NCBI RefSeq assembly: GCF_026222555.1
Contig: NZ_CP098511.1
Coordinates: 2,771,501-2,835,500 of the forward strand
Length of the DNA stretch: 64,000 nt
From: Aquimarina sp. ERC-38
GTDB taxonomy: Bacteria; Bacteroidota; Bacteroidia; Flavobacteriales; Flavobacteriaceae
Direction: 5' to 3'
In this document: positions 27,150 to 35,700 of the stretch, piece after piece
How positions within the stretch are numbered: the stretch's first letter is position 1
Layout: each line of letters starts with the position of its first letter
Translations under genes and position numbers: made by a program
The notes under the pieces: model-generated
Database searches by the model: none
The model's input: only the letters and a program-made list of their open reading frames with translations
What the model was told of the DNA's origin: nothing

Positions 27150-28193
27150 ATGAATACACTAGCAAGGAATACGGATCGAAATGAGTTAAATAGTATTAAA
27201 AATTCCATACCGGGAACAATACGAGATACTTGTAATTCTACCCAATTTATTATTGACCAGGCGTATGGAAAAGGAGAGATCACTCAAATTGAAATAGCCA
27301 AAGGAATACAGGTGTATAGTTTTAACCTGACTGCTAATCGTGCAATGGCAATTAACCTGGATTTTATACCTAGCCATACCCTTCAATTTATTTTTGGGAT
27401 TAAAGGTACTTTTTTATATAACTATTCTGGAAACACAGAACCGGTTATGCAACAGGTGGATACTTTACAAACTGCGGTAAGTTACAGTAGTAATAGTGCC
27501 TTAACAGAATTGAAGATAACGGCACAAACACAGGTACAATTATCTATCATTACTATTGACCTTCATACTAATACCTCTGCGTTTAAGAGTGAATATACGC
27601 TAGCTAATAATTCGGAGTTAAAAAGTATAGTTTCTGAAATCGAAGGAAAAGACTATTATTTCTATAAAGGTTCTATGGATTTAATTATTGCAGAAAAATT
27701 TAAAAGTATTGAAGCTATTTATATGGATTCAAACAATATTACCCATTCACTTTCCAGTAAAGGAGCGTATTTTATTATCCTGGCAAAAGAAATTCAGAAA
27801 TTTTCAAAAGAAATCAACCAGATTCAAACACCGGGTTCTTTGTTAAAAGAAGATATGAAAAATATTATTGCAGTAACCGATTGTATTAAAAAGAACCCCG
27901 AAAAGGATTATCTTATTGTAAAGGTAAGCAGGGAAACCGGGCTGTCTCCAGCTAAGCTTCAAGAAGGTATTAAAAGTTTATACGATGTGACTTTTTCGCA
28001 TTTTGTAAGAGACTGCAGATTGGATAAGGCAGAAGATTTAATAAAAACTACAGACCTTACGATTTCTGAAATTGTTTATACCATAGGACTTACCAGTAGA
28101 AGCTATTTTTGTAAAGTTTTTAAAAATAAATACAAAACAAGTCCTACAAACTACCGTAATAAAACTAAGCTTACTCAACTTAATTACTCTTAA
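27150..28193 (+). CDS. AraC-family transcriptional regulator
   Basis: 347 residues: an N-terminal cupin-like sensor (HTLQFIFGIKGTFLYNY, about 80-150) and a C-terminal AraC HTH (245-340; YLIVKVSRETGLSPAKLQEGIKSLY, DLTISEIVYTIGLTSRSYFCKVFKNKY). The HTH resembles that of the AraC-BLUF protein at 16573 (same KLQ.GI..LY and DL.ISEI spacing), so the two are related paralogues, this one without a light domain. It stands alone on the plus strand, followed by a terminator. Targets unknown; the DAACS transporter gene downstream is a candidate. Confidence 0.9.
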   Translation: MNTLARNTDRNELNSIKNSIPGTIRDTCNSTQFIIDQAYGKGEITQIEIAKGIQVYSFNLTANRAMAINLDFIPSHTLQFIFGIKGTFLYNYSGNTEPVMQQVDTLQTAVSYSSNSALTELKITAQTQVQLSIITIDLHTNTSAFKSEYTLANNSELKSIVSEIEGKDYYFYKGSMDLIIAEKFKSIEAIYMDSNNITHSLSSKGAYFIILAKEIQKFSKEINQIQTPGSLLKEDMKNIIAVTDCIKKNPEKDYLIVKVSRETGLSPAKLQEGIKSLYDVTFSHFVRDCRLDKAEDLIKTTDLTISEIVYTIGLTSRSYFCKVFKNKYKTSPTNYRNKTKLTQLNYS

Positions 28194-28228
28194 ATAACTT
28201 TCCTGTGATTTTTAGCATGAAAAAGTTT

Positions 28229-28253
28229 AGCCCGAAACAAAATCGGGCTTTTT
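28229..28253 (+). terminator. Terminator after the AraC gene
   Basis: Stem AGCCCGA / TCGGGCT with loop AACAAAA, then T's; 36 bases after the stop at 28193. Confidence 0.88.
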
Positions 28254-28280
28254 GACGTCTTCCTATATTTTCTTCTAGGG

Positions 28281-28371
28281 AAATCAATATTATCCTGATT
28301 AGTCTTAATTTTAGACGCCATAGTGACCTGCCCGTCTACAGGCGGGTCTCGAATCTTTACTAGACATTAAT
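28281..28371 (+). repeat. MITE-like repeat family 1, copy E (right half only)
   Basis: Carries the right end of the family: GATTAGTCTTAAT, AGACGCCATAGTGACC, the GC-rich hairpin and TTTACTAGACATTAAT. The left half is missing. Confidence 0.75.
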
Positions 28372-28459
28372 GTTTAAAATAGTAAAAGAGAAGAAACACT
28401 TCCATATTAATTCAATATCTTGCCTCCTTTAAAATTTTGCACAAAACCTTTATTACTTT

Positions 28460-29767
28460 ATGAAAAAACTCGCGCTACACTGGCAGATTTTAATAGGAAT
28501 GTTTACTGGGATACTTTTTGGTTTACTGATGACTCAATTAGAATGGGGGGATACTTTTATCCGAAATTGGATTAAGCCTTTTGGTACTATTTTTATTAAT
28601 GTACTTAAATTGATCGCCGTACCATTGATATTAGCTTCTTTAATTAAAGGAGTGTCGGATTTAAAAGATATTTCTAAGTTATCCAAAATGGGTGGGCGTA
28701 CCATCGGTACTTACGTTCTTACTACGGTTATTGCAGTAAGTATAGGTTTGCTAGTGGTTAATATTGTAAAACCGGGGGCAGCTATTAGTGAAGAAACCCG
28801 GCAAGAATTAATTGATAGTTATAAAAGAGATGCCAGTGGCAAAATTGCAGATGCGCAGAAGCAAAAAGACGCTGGTCCATTACAAGCCTTGGAGGATCTT
28901 GTACCCAGTAATATATTTAGCGCTGCCTCAGATAACCGGAATATGTTGCAGGTTATCTTTTTTGCCATATTCTTTGGGATTGGATTAATTTTAATACCGG
29001 AAGCTAAAGCAAAACCAGTTAAAGATTTTTTTGACGGTTTTAATGATGTGATTTTAAAAATGATCGATCTGATAATGCTTGCCGCTCCTTATGGGGTATT
29101 TGCTTTATTAGCAGCCCTGGTGGTGGAATCTCCAAGTGCTGATTTATTTGCTGCCTTAGGGATGTATGCTATTTCCGTAGTGATCGGATTACTTATTATG
29201 GTGGGTATTTATGTATTATTTGTTTGGATTTTTACTAAGAGAAGTCCGGCATTTTTTATTAATGGAATTTCTCCGGCGCAGTTACTAGCATTTTCAACAA
29301 GTTCGAGTGCAGCAACCTTACCGGTAACTATGGAAAGAGTGGAGGAGCATCTGGGGGTAGAAAGAGAAGTAACAAGTTTTGTATTACCTATTGGAGCTAC
29401 CATTAATATGGATGGGACCAGCTTATACCAGGCAGTAGCTGCGGTGTTTATTGCGCAAGCATTCGGAATGGACTTAAGCCTGGGTGCGCAACTGGGAATT
29501 ATAGCTACGGCGACCCTGGCTTCTATAGGTTCTGCAGCAGTACCGGGAGCAGGGATGGTCATGTTAGTCATTGTTCTGGCTCAAGCAGGAATTCCTGAAG
29601 CCGGACTGGCTTTGATTTTTGCAGTAGATCGTCCGCTGGATATGTGTAGGACTACGGTAAATGTTACCGGAGATGCCGCAGTGTCGATGTTGGTTGCGAA
29701 AAGTGTAGATAAATTAGGGAACCCTAAGGTTAAAGACTGGGATGATCATTATACAAAATCCGCATAA
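28460..29767 (+). CDS. Dicarboxylate/amino acid:cation symporter (DAACS)
   Basis: 435 residues, inner-membrane GltP/DctA-type symporter. It starts HWQILIGMFTGILFG and shows the two hairpin and motif regions of the family: the serine-rich LLAFSTSSSAATLPVT, PIGATINMDGTSLYQAVAAVFIAQ, and near the end DRPLDMCRTTVNVTGDA. It imports C4-dicarboxylates, glutamate/aspartate or similar acids with Na+ or H+; the last motif (DRPLDMCRT with Arg) fits acidic amino acid transport, but I do not assign a substrate. Single gene with its own terminator. A DAACS close to the glycosyl-glycerate operon may be coincidence. Confidence 0.93.
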   Translation: MKKLALHWQILIGMFTGILFGLLMTQLEWGDTFIRNWIKPFGTIFINVLKLIAVPLILASLIKGVSDLKDISKLSKMGGRTIGTYVLTTVIAVSIGLLVVNIVKPGAAISEETRQELIDSYKRDASGKIADAQKQKDAGPLQALEDLVPSNIFSAASDNRNMLQVIFFAIFFGIGLILIPEAKAKPVKDFFDGFNDVILKMIDLIMLAAPYGVFALLAALVVESPSADLFAALGMYAISVVIGLLIMVGIYVLFVWIFTKRSPAFFINGISPAQLLAFSTSSSAATLPVTMERVEEHLGVEREVTSFVLPIGATINMDGTSLYQAVAAVFIAQAFGMDLSLGAQLGIIATATLASIGSAAVPGAGMVMLVIVLAQAGIPEAGLALIFAVDRPLDMCRTTVNVTGDAAVSMLVAKSVDKLGNPKVKDWDDHYTKSA

Positions 29768-29792
29768 GACTAAGTTATACGTATAGATAAAA

Positions 29793-29824
29793 AAAATGCA
29801 GTATCTCAACATACTGCATTTTTT
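29793..29824. terminator. Bidirectional terminator between DAACS and START-like genes
   Basis: Stem AAAATGCAGTAT / ATACTGCATTTT with loop CTCAAC, flanked by A's and T's, between two converging genes (stops at 29767 and 29854). Confidence 0.9.
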
Positions 29825-29853
29825 AGTTATATTATCTTATGGAGCCTAAAATT

Positions 29854-30246
29854 CTAAGCGGAACCTAAAACCTGTTTTAAGTTTCCGATCATATTTTCCC
29901 ATAACATTTTACTTTCATCTGTTTCATCTTCTTCCGCAAAGTCAGAAACCATTAGGGATACATCTTTGGTAATTTCATCAACTTGGATTCTTATTTCAAA
30001 ATAGTAGTCATTGCCTTCCTCTTCATCTTCTACCCATCGGAATTTTACCCGTTCCCCACTTTTCTTACTTAGTAATTTGGCTTCTTCTTCACTATCATCC
30101 CATATAAAAATAAACAGCTCTCCTCTCGAATTTACATTATCGGCAAACCATTCGGATAAGCCGGAAGGGGTAGAGATGTATTGATATAAAAGTTGAGGTG
30201 AAGATTGTATAACGAATTCCAGTTCGTATTTTATTTTATCAGCCAT
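29854..30246 (-). CDS. START-like (SRPBCC) domain protein
   Basis: 130 residues, the small START-like family that is nearly universal in Bacteroidota: KYELEFVIQSSPQLLYQYISTPSGLSEWFADNV, then an acidic strand region and a C-terminal helix LWENMIGNLKQVLGSA. The helix-grip fold binds hydrophobic ligands in relatives (AHSA1, polyketide cyclases), but the role here is unknown. Cytosolic. It is divergent from the tRNA-Met gene 184 bases away. Confidence 0.88.
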   Translation of the reverse strand: MADKIKYELEFVIQSSPQLLYQYISTPSGLSEWFADNVNSRGELFIFIWDDSEEEAKLLSKKSGERVKFRWVEDEEEGNDYYFEIRIQVDEITKDVSLMVSDFAEEDETDESKMLWENMIGNLKQVLGSA

Positions 30247-30326
30247 AAGGGTTTTTTTGTTAAAGCCAATATATAATTAATTAGCATACTATAAAAGAAA
30301 TTAAAAAAATTAATTGTACTTTATTG

Positions 30327-30357
30327 TTTGTCTCGATGTTATTTGTTTTTATATTTG
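30327..30357 (+). promoter_or_regulatory. Bacteroidota-type promoter of the tRNA-Met gene
   Basis: A -33 TTTG (30327-30330) and a -7 TATATTTG (30350-30357, consensus TAnnTTTG) are separated by 19 bases. This is the canonical primary sigma-factor promoter of the phylum, placed about 70 bases before the tRNA. Confidence 0.8.
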
Positions 30358-30429
30358 CACCCGCCCGGGTAAAACTAACAGATTTGAAAAAATTTCAATT
30401 GGTTTTATTGGGTATACAAAACAAAATTT

Positions 30430-30503
30430 GGCGAGGTAGCTCAGCTGGTTAGAGCGTCGGATTCATAACCCGGAGGTCGGGGGATCGTGCCCCCCTCTCG
30501 CTA
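30430..30503 (+). tRNA. tRNA-Met (anticodon CAT)
   Basis: 74 bases fold as a tRNA: acceptor GGCGAGG pairing with TCTCGCT, D-arm GCTC...GAGC, anticodon loop TTCATAA (CAT at 30464-30466), T-stem GGGGG/CCCCC. Two oddities: the anticodon stem closes with an A-C mismatch (TCGGA / CCCGG) and the T-loop is ATCGTGC rather than TTCGANN. The elongator rather than the initiator form is suggested because position 1 pairs. CCA is not encoded. Its 3' half is the repeated core of a genomic island (see 30461-44023). Confidence 0.9.
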
Positions 30504-30508
30504 CGGAT

Positions 30509-30539
30509 AATCCTTTCAAAATTACTGGAAGGATTTTTT
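30509..30539 (+). terminator. Terminator of the tRNA-Met gene
   Basis: Stem AATCCTT / AAGGATT with a 13-nt loop and a run of T's, 5 bases after the tRNA. It is duplicated with the tRNA 3' end at 30619-30649. Confidence 0.85.
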
Positions 30540-30557
30540 GTTTAAAAATTGATAATT

Positions 30558-30650
30558 TTGGAGGATTCATATCCGCCATGGGCGGACGGTGGGATCGTGC
30601 CCCCCTCTCGCTACGGATAATCCTTTCAAAATTACTGGAAGGATTTTTTG
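30558..30650 (+). repeat. tRNA-Met 3' fragment with terminator, copy 2
   Basis: Bases 30591-30650 are an exact copy of 30481-30540 (T-arm, acceptor 3' strand, terminator). Upstream the anticodon arm is kept as GGATTCATATCC, followed by a GCCATGGGC palindrome that replaces the normal stem. No acceptor 5' half, so it is not a working tRNA. Confidence 0.9.
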
Positions 30651-30658
30651 ATTGAGCT

Positions 30659-30910
30659 ATGGAAGAATTTGTAGTTTATGTTTTATATTCTGAAAAATAT
30701 AGAAAACACTATACTGGATTCACTACCAGTTTGATAGAACGATTCAAATCTCATAATAAACTAACAACTAAAGGATGGACTATTCGCTATAGACCTTGGA
30801 AAGTAGTATATATAGAATTTTGTAATTCAAAACAGGAAGCACTATCTAGAGAAAAATTTTTAAAAAGTGATTCGGGTCGAAGGTGGTTAAAGGATAAATT
30901 GATATACTAA
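30659..30910 (+). CDS. Small GIY-YIG endonuclease-domain protein
   Basis: 83 residues comprising just a GIY-YIG domain: VYVLYSEKYRKHYTGFTT for the two-strand motif, the Arg in SLIERFKSHN, and the conserved Glu in EALSREKFLKSDSGRRWLK. This matches the UPF0213/YhbQ-like short class; biological targets of that class are poorly known, though homing endonucleases share the fold. It sits exactly between two tRNA-Met 3' fragments (30558-30650 and 30911-30999), which suggests it came with, or helps spread, these fragments. All expected catalytic residues seem present. Confidence 0.88.
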   Translation: MEEFVVYVLYSEKYRKHYTGFTTSLIERFKSHNKLTTKGWTIRYRPWKVVYIEFCNSKQEALSREKFLKSDSGRRWLKDKLIY

Positions 30911-30999
30911 ATGGAGGATTATATCCGCCACGGGCGGACGGGGGATCGTGCCCCCCTCTCGCTACGAAAACAACCTTTTGATTGTCAAGAGGTTGTTTT
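30911..30999 (+). repeat. tRNA-Met 3' fragment with a different terminator, copy 3
   Basis: GGAGGATTATATCCGCC, a GGGCGGAC palindrome, then the shared GGGGGATCGTGCCCCC T-arm and CTCTCGCTAC, followed by a new terminator stem AAAACAACCT / AGGTTGTTTT (30967-30999). The changed terminator shows that this is not just a local copy of 30481-30540. Confidence 0.88.
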
Positions 31000-31019
31000 G
31001 TATTTATTAGCCTGATTAC

Positions 31020-31350
31020 TACATATTTTCAAAATTAGAGTACTGCTTTGGAGTACAGTTTAGCTACGTTTTTATTTTGTTTAGTTGTGAATCAGTTCTC
31101 TATATTAGTATACTAGCCCTCGTTTGAATTATTAAAATAGATTCATTTGATTTCCGATTTTTATCTATGATTATTTTGAATAACTATTTGTTGATTCTAG
31201 AATAACCAACAGTTCTGATTAAGGGAAACTTACAATAGTCGCTACTTGTCCAGCTGTGGGAAGGATAGCGCATTTTTCTCCACTAAATATTTCATATCTT
31301 GCTACGCAAAAACACGCCGTAGTTGCCTGCGCATTACCACACATTGCTGA
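31020..31350 (+). repeat. Left copy of a ~330-bp direct repeat (right copy 44085-44400)
   Basis: Shares with 44085-44400 long blocks: GGAGTACAGTTTAGCTACG, ATACTAGCCCTCGTTTGAAT, TAACTATTTGTTGATTCTAG and AAAAACACGCCGTAGTTGCC. Divergence of roughly 10-15% by eye. Its right part (31240-31345) is also a member of repeat family 3, seen again at 45195 and 46283. Confidence 0.8.
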
Positions 31351-31758
31351 AAATGACCAAAAAACAGCGAAAAAGATATTATGCTACGATTCTGATTTTA
31401 GGTTTATTTTTAATGGTTTGGCAAGTAACAATATTTCGGAATACAATAATTGACGTCTCAATCCTAATCGGAATTATTTTAGTTGTAGGAGTTATAACTT
31501 TTTTAGTTGATTTTAAGAACTACGGAAAGACTTATAAGAAAAAAGGAATTGAACTTTACCTTTATTCTGGAATGCAATATATTTTGAGTTATGGCTTTAT
31601 AGCTTGCTCAATATTTATGCTGACCAATTTTTATATGGCGGATTCAGAACATATAAAAGAGACTTATGAAATAGTGAGGCGCTCATCTATACCTGGAAGA
31701 AAATATCACCGAGATAAACGAAAACCAACTTTTGACATAAATTATGACGGAATAATTA

Positions 31759-33331
31759 GGGTCTGCTGAAAAACTCAGCCTTCATTGATTTTCAAGTTTA
31801 TGATCGAATTGGTTTGGTTTTGAATAAAGTTTTCACTGAATAAGATTGCTTTTATCCAATAGAGTGCCACCTCAGCCAAATGGACTAAGTTGAGCACTAA
31901 TATGATACTTGCAATCCAAGACTCACTGGTATTTTCAAGCCTTGCCCTTATACGGTTTAAACCATATGCTGTCTTTGCTTGACCAAACTTTCCTTCAATT
32001 GGATTACGTTCCCCAGGGCTTACTTGATTTGACAAAGCCTTTTTGGAGGGCCTTCCAAGGGGTTTGGCCCTGAGATTGATCCCTTTTTCTTTTAGGTACT
32101 TACGGTTCTCTCGGGTACAATATATTTTGTCAACCAAAACGTTCTTTGGATAATGACCAAACCGCTTTCGGTACTTCTCCACACAATCTTTCAATCTGGT
32201 ACCCTCATTGTAGGCTTCCCAACTAGTATCATCCAAAAATGAAAAACCATCTACCAGTGCCATGTTTATCTTGGCACCAAACTCCACTTTTGCATTTGTT
32301 TTCCCACGCACTATGGGACGAACATGGGGTTGGTGAATGCTCACAATCCTATGGTCTACACTTTTGGTCTTAGTATCGTACATCAACTTTTGTTGCCTGT
32401 AGAGTTCCTGGATGACCAGCCAATATTTATACTCTTGCCTATCGAAAGGGATCCGGTCAAGGGTATCCAAAATACCTTCGATGGAACGTATATTCCTATG
32501 GAGATACTTTAATTGCTTCCCTATAGCAGACCGTATCTCTTTATGTGTTTTTCTTTTCTTTTGCGCTGTCTTTAGATATTCTTTCCTTGCTTTTTCCCTG
32601 TAGTTCCTCGGTTTAGTCTCTAAAGGGGAAAGTTTATAGGCAATATCCAACAATGATTCGGATTTCTCGCGCGCATCATTGAGCAAATTTAGATCCGTAG
32701 GATATGCTATATCTTGTGGACAAACTGTTGCATCAACGATCAAAGTCCCTTTGTGAGGTGGGTCTTCACCATCATCCCTTGCATCATTTGATCCTTTTTC
32801 TCTAATTTGTTCTGCTTCTCGTTTTATTTGTAAAATTCGCTGGTTAATAGCATTAATCTGTTCCAGGCCAAGACGCTTGCGGAACTCTACGAAAAGAGAA
32901 GGGTCGAACGCAGGTGCATCACTAAATGAAGAATAGCCTAAAAAATACTGCATATAGATGTTCTCAGAAATCTGGTCAACCGTCTCCCTATCATCTAAAT
33001 TGCATAAATGTTTGATGATGATTGACCCTAAGACAACCCTTGGGCTTAAATCAGGACGGCCTGTCGATTTTTCCGGAAAATGTTTGCGATAAATGGAACA
33101 CAGTTCATCCCAAGGAAGTAGCTTAGCCAAACGAACCCAACGGTTAGCAGGGTTCAATTCTCTCTCAAAAGGACTCTCAAAACCTTCTAAAACCAACTGG
33201 TTTTGACTTACATATTTGGGAGTAGGTGCACGCTTTTTTGAATGTTTTGTCATAATAACCTTGCACTTGATTGCCTAAATATAACTATAATGCCTTATAA
33301 AACAATAGATAAACAGTTTCTCAGCAGACCC
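31759..33331 (-). mobile_element. IS5-superfamily insertion sequence
   Basis: Terminal inverted repeats GGGTCTGCTGA (31759) and TCAGCAGACCC (33321-33331) enclose one transposase gene on the minus strand. No convincing target duplication (TTA / TAT at the flanks). It disrupts the membrane-protein gene starting at 31353. Confidence 0.9.
31775..33253 (-). CDS. IS5-superfamily DDE transposase
   Basis: 492 residues, apparently complete. The N-terminal DUF772-type part is visible (GRPDLSPRVVLGSIIIKHLCNLDDRETVDQI, YFLGY, DPSLFVEFRKRLG). The catalytic core shows DATVCPQDIAYPTDLNLLNDAR, VDKIYCTRENRKYLKEKGI and the final Glu region GERNPIEGKFGQAKTAYGLNRIRARL. A long basic helical insertion lies between (about 195-300). 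The gene fills its IS, opposite to the interrupted gene. Probably functional, as no stop or frameshift is present. Confidence 0.92.
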   Translation of the reverse strand: MTKHSKKRAPTPKYVSQNQLVLEGFESPFERELNPANRWVRLAKLLPWDELCSIYRKHFPEKSTGRPDLSPRVVLGSIIIKHLCNLDDRETVDQISENIYMQYFLGYSSFSDAPAFDPSLFVEFRKRLGLEQINAINQRILQIKREAEQIREKGSNDARDDGEDPPHKGTLIVDATVCPQDIAYPTDLNLLNDAREKSESLLDIAYKLSPLETKPRNYREKARKEYLKTAQKKRKTHKEIRSAIGKQLKYLHRNIRSIEGILDTLDRIPFDRQEYKYWLVIQELYRQQKLMYDTKTKSVDHRIVSIHQPHVRPIVRGKTNAKVEFGAKINMALVDGFSFLDDTSWEAYNEGTRLKDCVEKYRKRFGHYPKNVLVDKIYCTRENRKYLKEKGINLRAKPLGRPSKKALSNQVSPGERNPIEGKFGQAKTAYGLNRIRARLENTSESWIASIILVLNLVHLAEVALYWIKAILFSENFIQNQTNSIINLKINEG

Positions 33332-33478
33332 TATTTAAAGAATTAATTTTTTATCATAAGTATTACGAAAAAATGGAATTTTACTCAAATGTGGAATTGG
33401 AAGTTAGGAAAGGATATTTCGGATTTGACATTTTAGAAAATAAAAAACTTAAGTAAATAAATACGTGTAGTAACAAAA

Positions 33479-34220
33479 GTGGCTGTTGCGCAACTTTTTA
33501 AAATAGTATTTTTTTATTTTTAGTTATGCAAGGCAAGAAGAATTATCAGGAGAAGTTATTCTAGCAGTTTCAATGATCAAATCGTGTTCCGGAATTCAAT
33601 TTTTATCGCAGGCTTCACTCACTTTTAGATTTGAACTTTCTTTATAAGGTAGGGTGATACCCTTTAAAAAGGTGTTTCTAGATTACCGAACTAAAACAAA
33701 GAAGAAAGAATACCGCGCATCGAGCAAACTCTGTAAAGACTGCCCAATTAAAGCTACTTGCTTTAGAAAAGTAAAAGAAAAACGCATTGCTGTTACCTAC
33801 TACCGTGAAGTATATGAAAGGAACAACAAAAGGGTATATAGCCATCTGGGCAAATAAATAAGAAAGATAAGGCAGTCGAGAGTAGAACCAGTATTTGGTA
33901 CCCTCACCCAAAATATAGGTATGCAAAAGATAAATGTCAGGGGAATTTCCGGAGCAAATAAATGCATGCATATGGTAGCAATAGCTTATAACCTCAAGAA
34001 ACTATTAAAATACACAATTAAAAAGCCAAAGAGCAGAGCTAAAACTGCTGTTTTATCCAAGTTAGAAAAATGGGTAATTATAAAGTTCAATAATTACTTT
34101 TTAAGACCTCTAAACTTAGATATGAAATAACTAAAAGTTGAAAACCACATCTCATAAAAATGCCTAAAAACAAGTAAGATTAGTAAAATTTAACCCAACT
34201 TTAGGTTGCGCAACAGCTAC
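33479..34220 (+). mobile_element. Internally deleted IS1182-like element
   Basis: Ends are inverted: GTGGCTGTTGCGCAAC at 33479 and GTTGCGCAACAGCTAC at 34205-34220. Inside, the start ATGCAAGGCAAGAAGAATTA (33525) matches the full-length copies at 36777 and 39271, but about 950 bp of the middle is missing. The C-terminal part is recognisable (VFLDYRTKTKKKEYRASSKLCKDCPIKATC, VEPVFGTLTQ, AIAYNLKKLLKYT) with stops and shifts. Its TIR differs from that of the intact copies, so it is an older, separate relative. Confidence 0.85.
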
Positions 34221-34279
34221 CATTGTTAGGTAATGTTTTTTGAATTTCAATTAATTTTAACCCTGGTACCTTACACTTA

Positions 34280-35635
34280 CTAATCATTTGAAACTTTCAA
34301 GAGGTTCATTGGTGAGTCTAACCCTTTTAATTGAATTACTTTTCCATTTTCATTCAATATAAACTGAATTCGTTCTTTAATTTCACCCACCTTAAAAATA
34401 TGATTCTCTAGCTGCGTTAATTCCATTTTTCCGCCATTTCCTGCCATCTGCCCATATAAAACATTGTCTTCTAATGTTATTTTGATATGAATAGTATTAC
34501 TCTTATAACTGCCTTTATATTTTAAATATTTTTTGGAATCTACAGTTGAATTTTGCGGTTTTCTAATAAAAGAGGTCAAATGATTATAATTTGAAGGGTG
34601 TATATTTCTATTATTATGTTCCCTTGCATATGTTAAGGCAAGTTTATAAGCTTCGTTATAAGCTTGCTTACTAGTTGTTTTGATATGTGGGATAACACCA
34701 ACTTTTTCAAAACTTGTTTTTGTGATAGGATTAATGGTTTCTTCACTGGATACTTGAATACTAAAGCGATCATTTATGTGATGTTGCGAAGCACCATTAC
34801 CTGCACCAGCTGTAATTTCGCCTATAATTGTTCCTCTTTTTAAATGTTTTATAATATAGGCAAAAGATTCTGCTGCAGATCCTGTATTTGCATTTACTAA
34901 TATATATAATTTCATATTAGGTAATTTTGGACCAGATACGTTTGGATCTGTTGAAATACCATAAATGTGGTTATGCAATGTACATCGATAATCAGAAAGA
35001 TGAATAGGTATTTCGCTATCAAAAAAATAACTTATATAGTGAGCGACCATTTCTTCAAAACCTCCTCCATTGTTTCTTACATCAATAATGAGTGCATCGG
35101 TATTTTTTAAAAAAGTAAAAGCATTTGCAATTAATGGTTTAATATTTTCAAGATATTGATGTTGTGTAAAATTTTTGATTTTTAGGTAGCCAATATTCCC
35201 TTCTAGAACCTTTATTTCATTAAGGCCATAATTACTCCAAAGCCCAGCTTCGTTTACCTGAGTTGGAGCTTTATTCTCATAGATAATATTTCTTGGGTCT
35301 CGATATACTATATTCATATGTAAATCGCCATTAATTGCTCTTAAATCATTTTTAAGAGAATCTTTTAAAATACTAGGATTGGTAATTTGACTATATTCAT
35401 TATTAACTTTCTTTTGACGTATTCGATTTACTATTTCTATTCCAATTTCTGGTTTTATATAATAGCGTTTAACAATGGCCGAAATGGAGTCTACAATAGT
35501 ATTTAGTTCGTCAGGAGTTACTGGTTCAATATTTGGTTCTTGTGCTGATACTTTTATCGATGTAATTGAGATTACAAGTAATACAAATAATATTTTCCTT
35601 ACATTGACTAATTTAAGGTTAAAATTAATTATCAT
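34280..35635 (-). CDS. S41-family peptidase (C-terminal processing protease-like)
   Basis: 451 residues with an N-terminal signal (RKILFVLLVISITSIKVSAQ). The TSPc core holds EGNIGYLKIKNFTQ, ALIIDVRNNGGGFEEMVAHYISYFF and the Ser nucleophile segment LVNANTGSAAESFAYI, then TSFEKVGVIPHI. No PDZ domain is obvious, as in the shorter tricorn/IRBP-like S41 group. A C-terminal ~100-residue extension (KYKGSYKSNTIHIKITLEDN) resembles a small beta domain. Acts in the periplasm or outside. The AraC gene 66 bases upstream on the same strand may regulate it; both look like one island module. Confidence 0.9.
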   Translation of the reverse strand: MIINFNLKLVNVRKILFVLLVISITSIKVSAQEPNIEPVTPDELNTIVDSISAIVKRYYIKPEIGIEIVNRIRQKKVNNEYSQITNPSILKDSLKNDLRAINGDLHMNIVYRDPRNIIYENKAPTQVNEAGLWSNYGLNEIKVLEGNIGYLKIKNFTQHQYLENIKPLIANAFTFLKNTDALIIDVRNNGGGFEEMVAHYISYFFDSEIPIHLSDYRCTLHNHIYGISTDPNVSGPKLPNMKLYILVNANTGSAAESFAYIIKHLKRGTIIGEITAGAGNGASQHHINDRFSIQVSSEETINPITKTSFEKVGVIPHIKTTSKQAYNEAYKLALTYAREHNNRNIHPSNYNHLTSFIRKPQNSTVDSKKYLKYKGSYKSNTIHIKITLEDNVLYGQMAGNGGKMELTQLENHIFKVGEIKERIQFILNENGKVIQLKGLDSPMNLLKVSND

Positions 35636-35700
35636 AATCTTTGTTTTAGTTGATGTAAAAGTGGCTTCATTCAGGAAATAGAATGAAATTAGCTTGTTTC

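Larger units (their letters stand above)
31353..33456 (+). pseudogene. Membrane protein gene interrupted by an IS5-like element
   Basis: Starts ATG 31353 (MTKKQRKRYYATILILGLF), with three hydrophobic segments in the first ~95 residues, then a soluble part (ETYEIVRRSSIPGRKYHRDK). The frame runs into the IS at 31759. Joining the sequence on either side of the IS restores the frame: ...DINYDGII then FKELIFYHKYYEKMEFYSN and on to ENKKLK, stop at 33454-33456. The whole protein would be about 176 residues. No family recognised; it looks like the small membrane proteins of other modules in this island. Confidence 0.8.

Noticed and set aside
30558..30999. Additional complete tRNA genes
   Set aside because: Only anticodon-arm and 3' parts are present; acceptor 5' strands and D-arms are missing.
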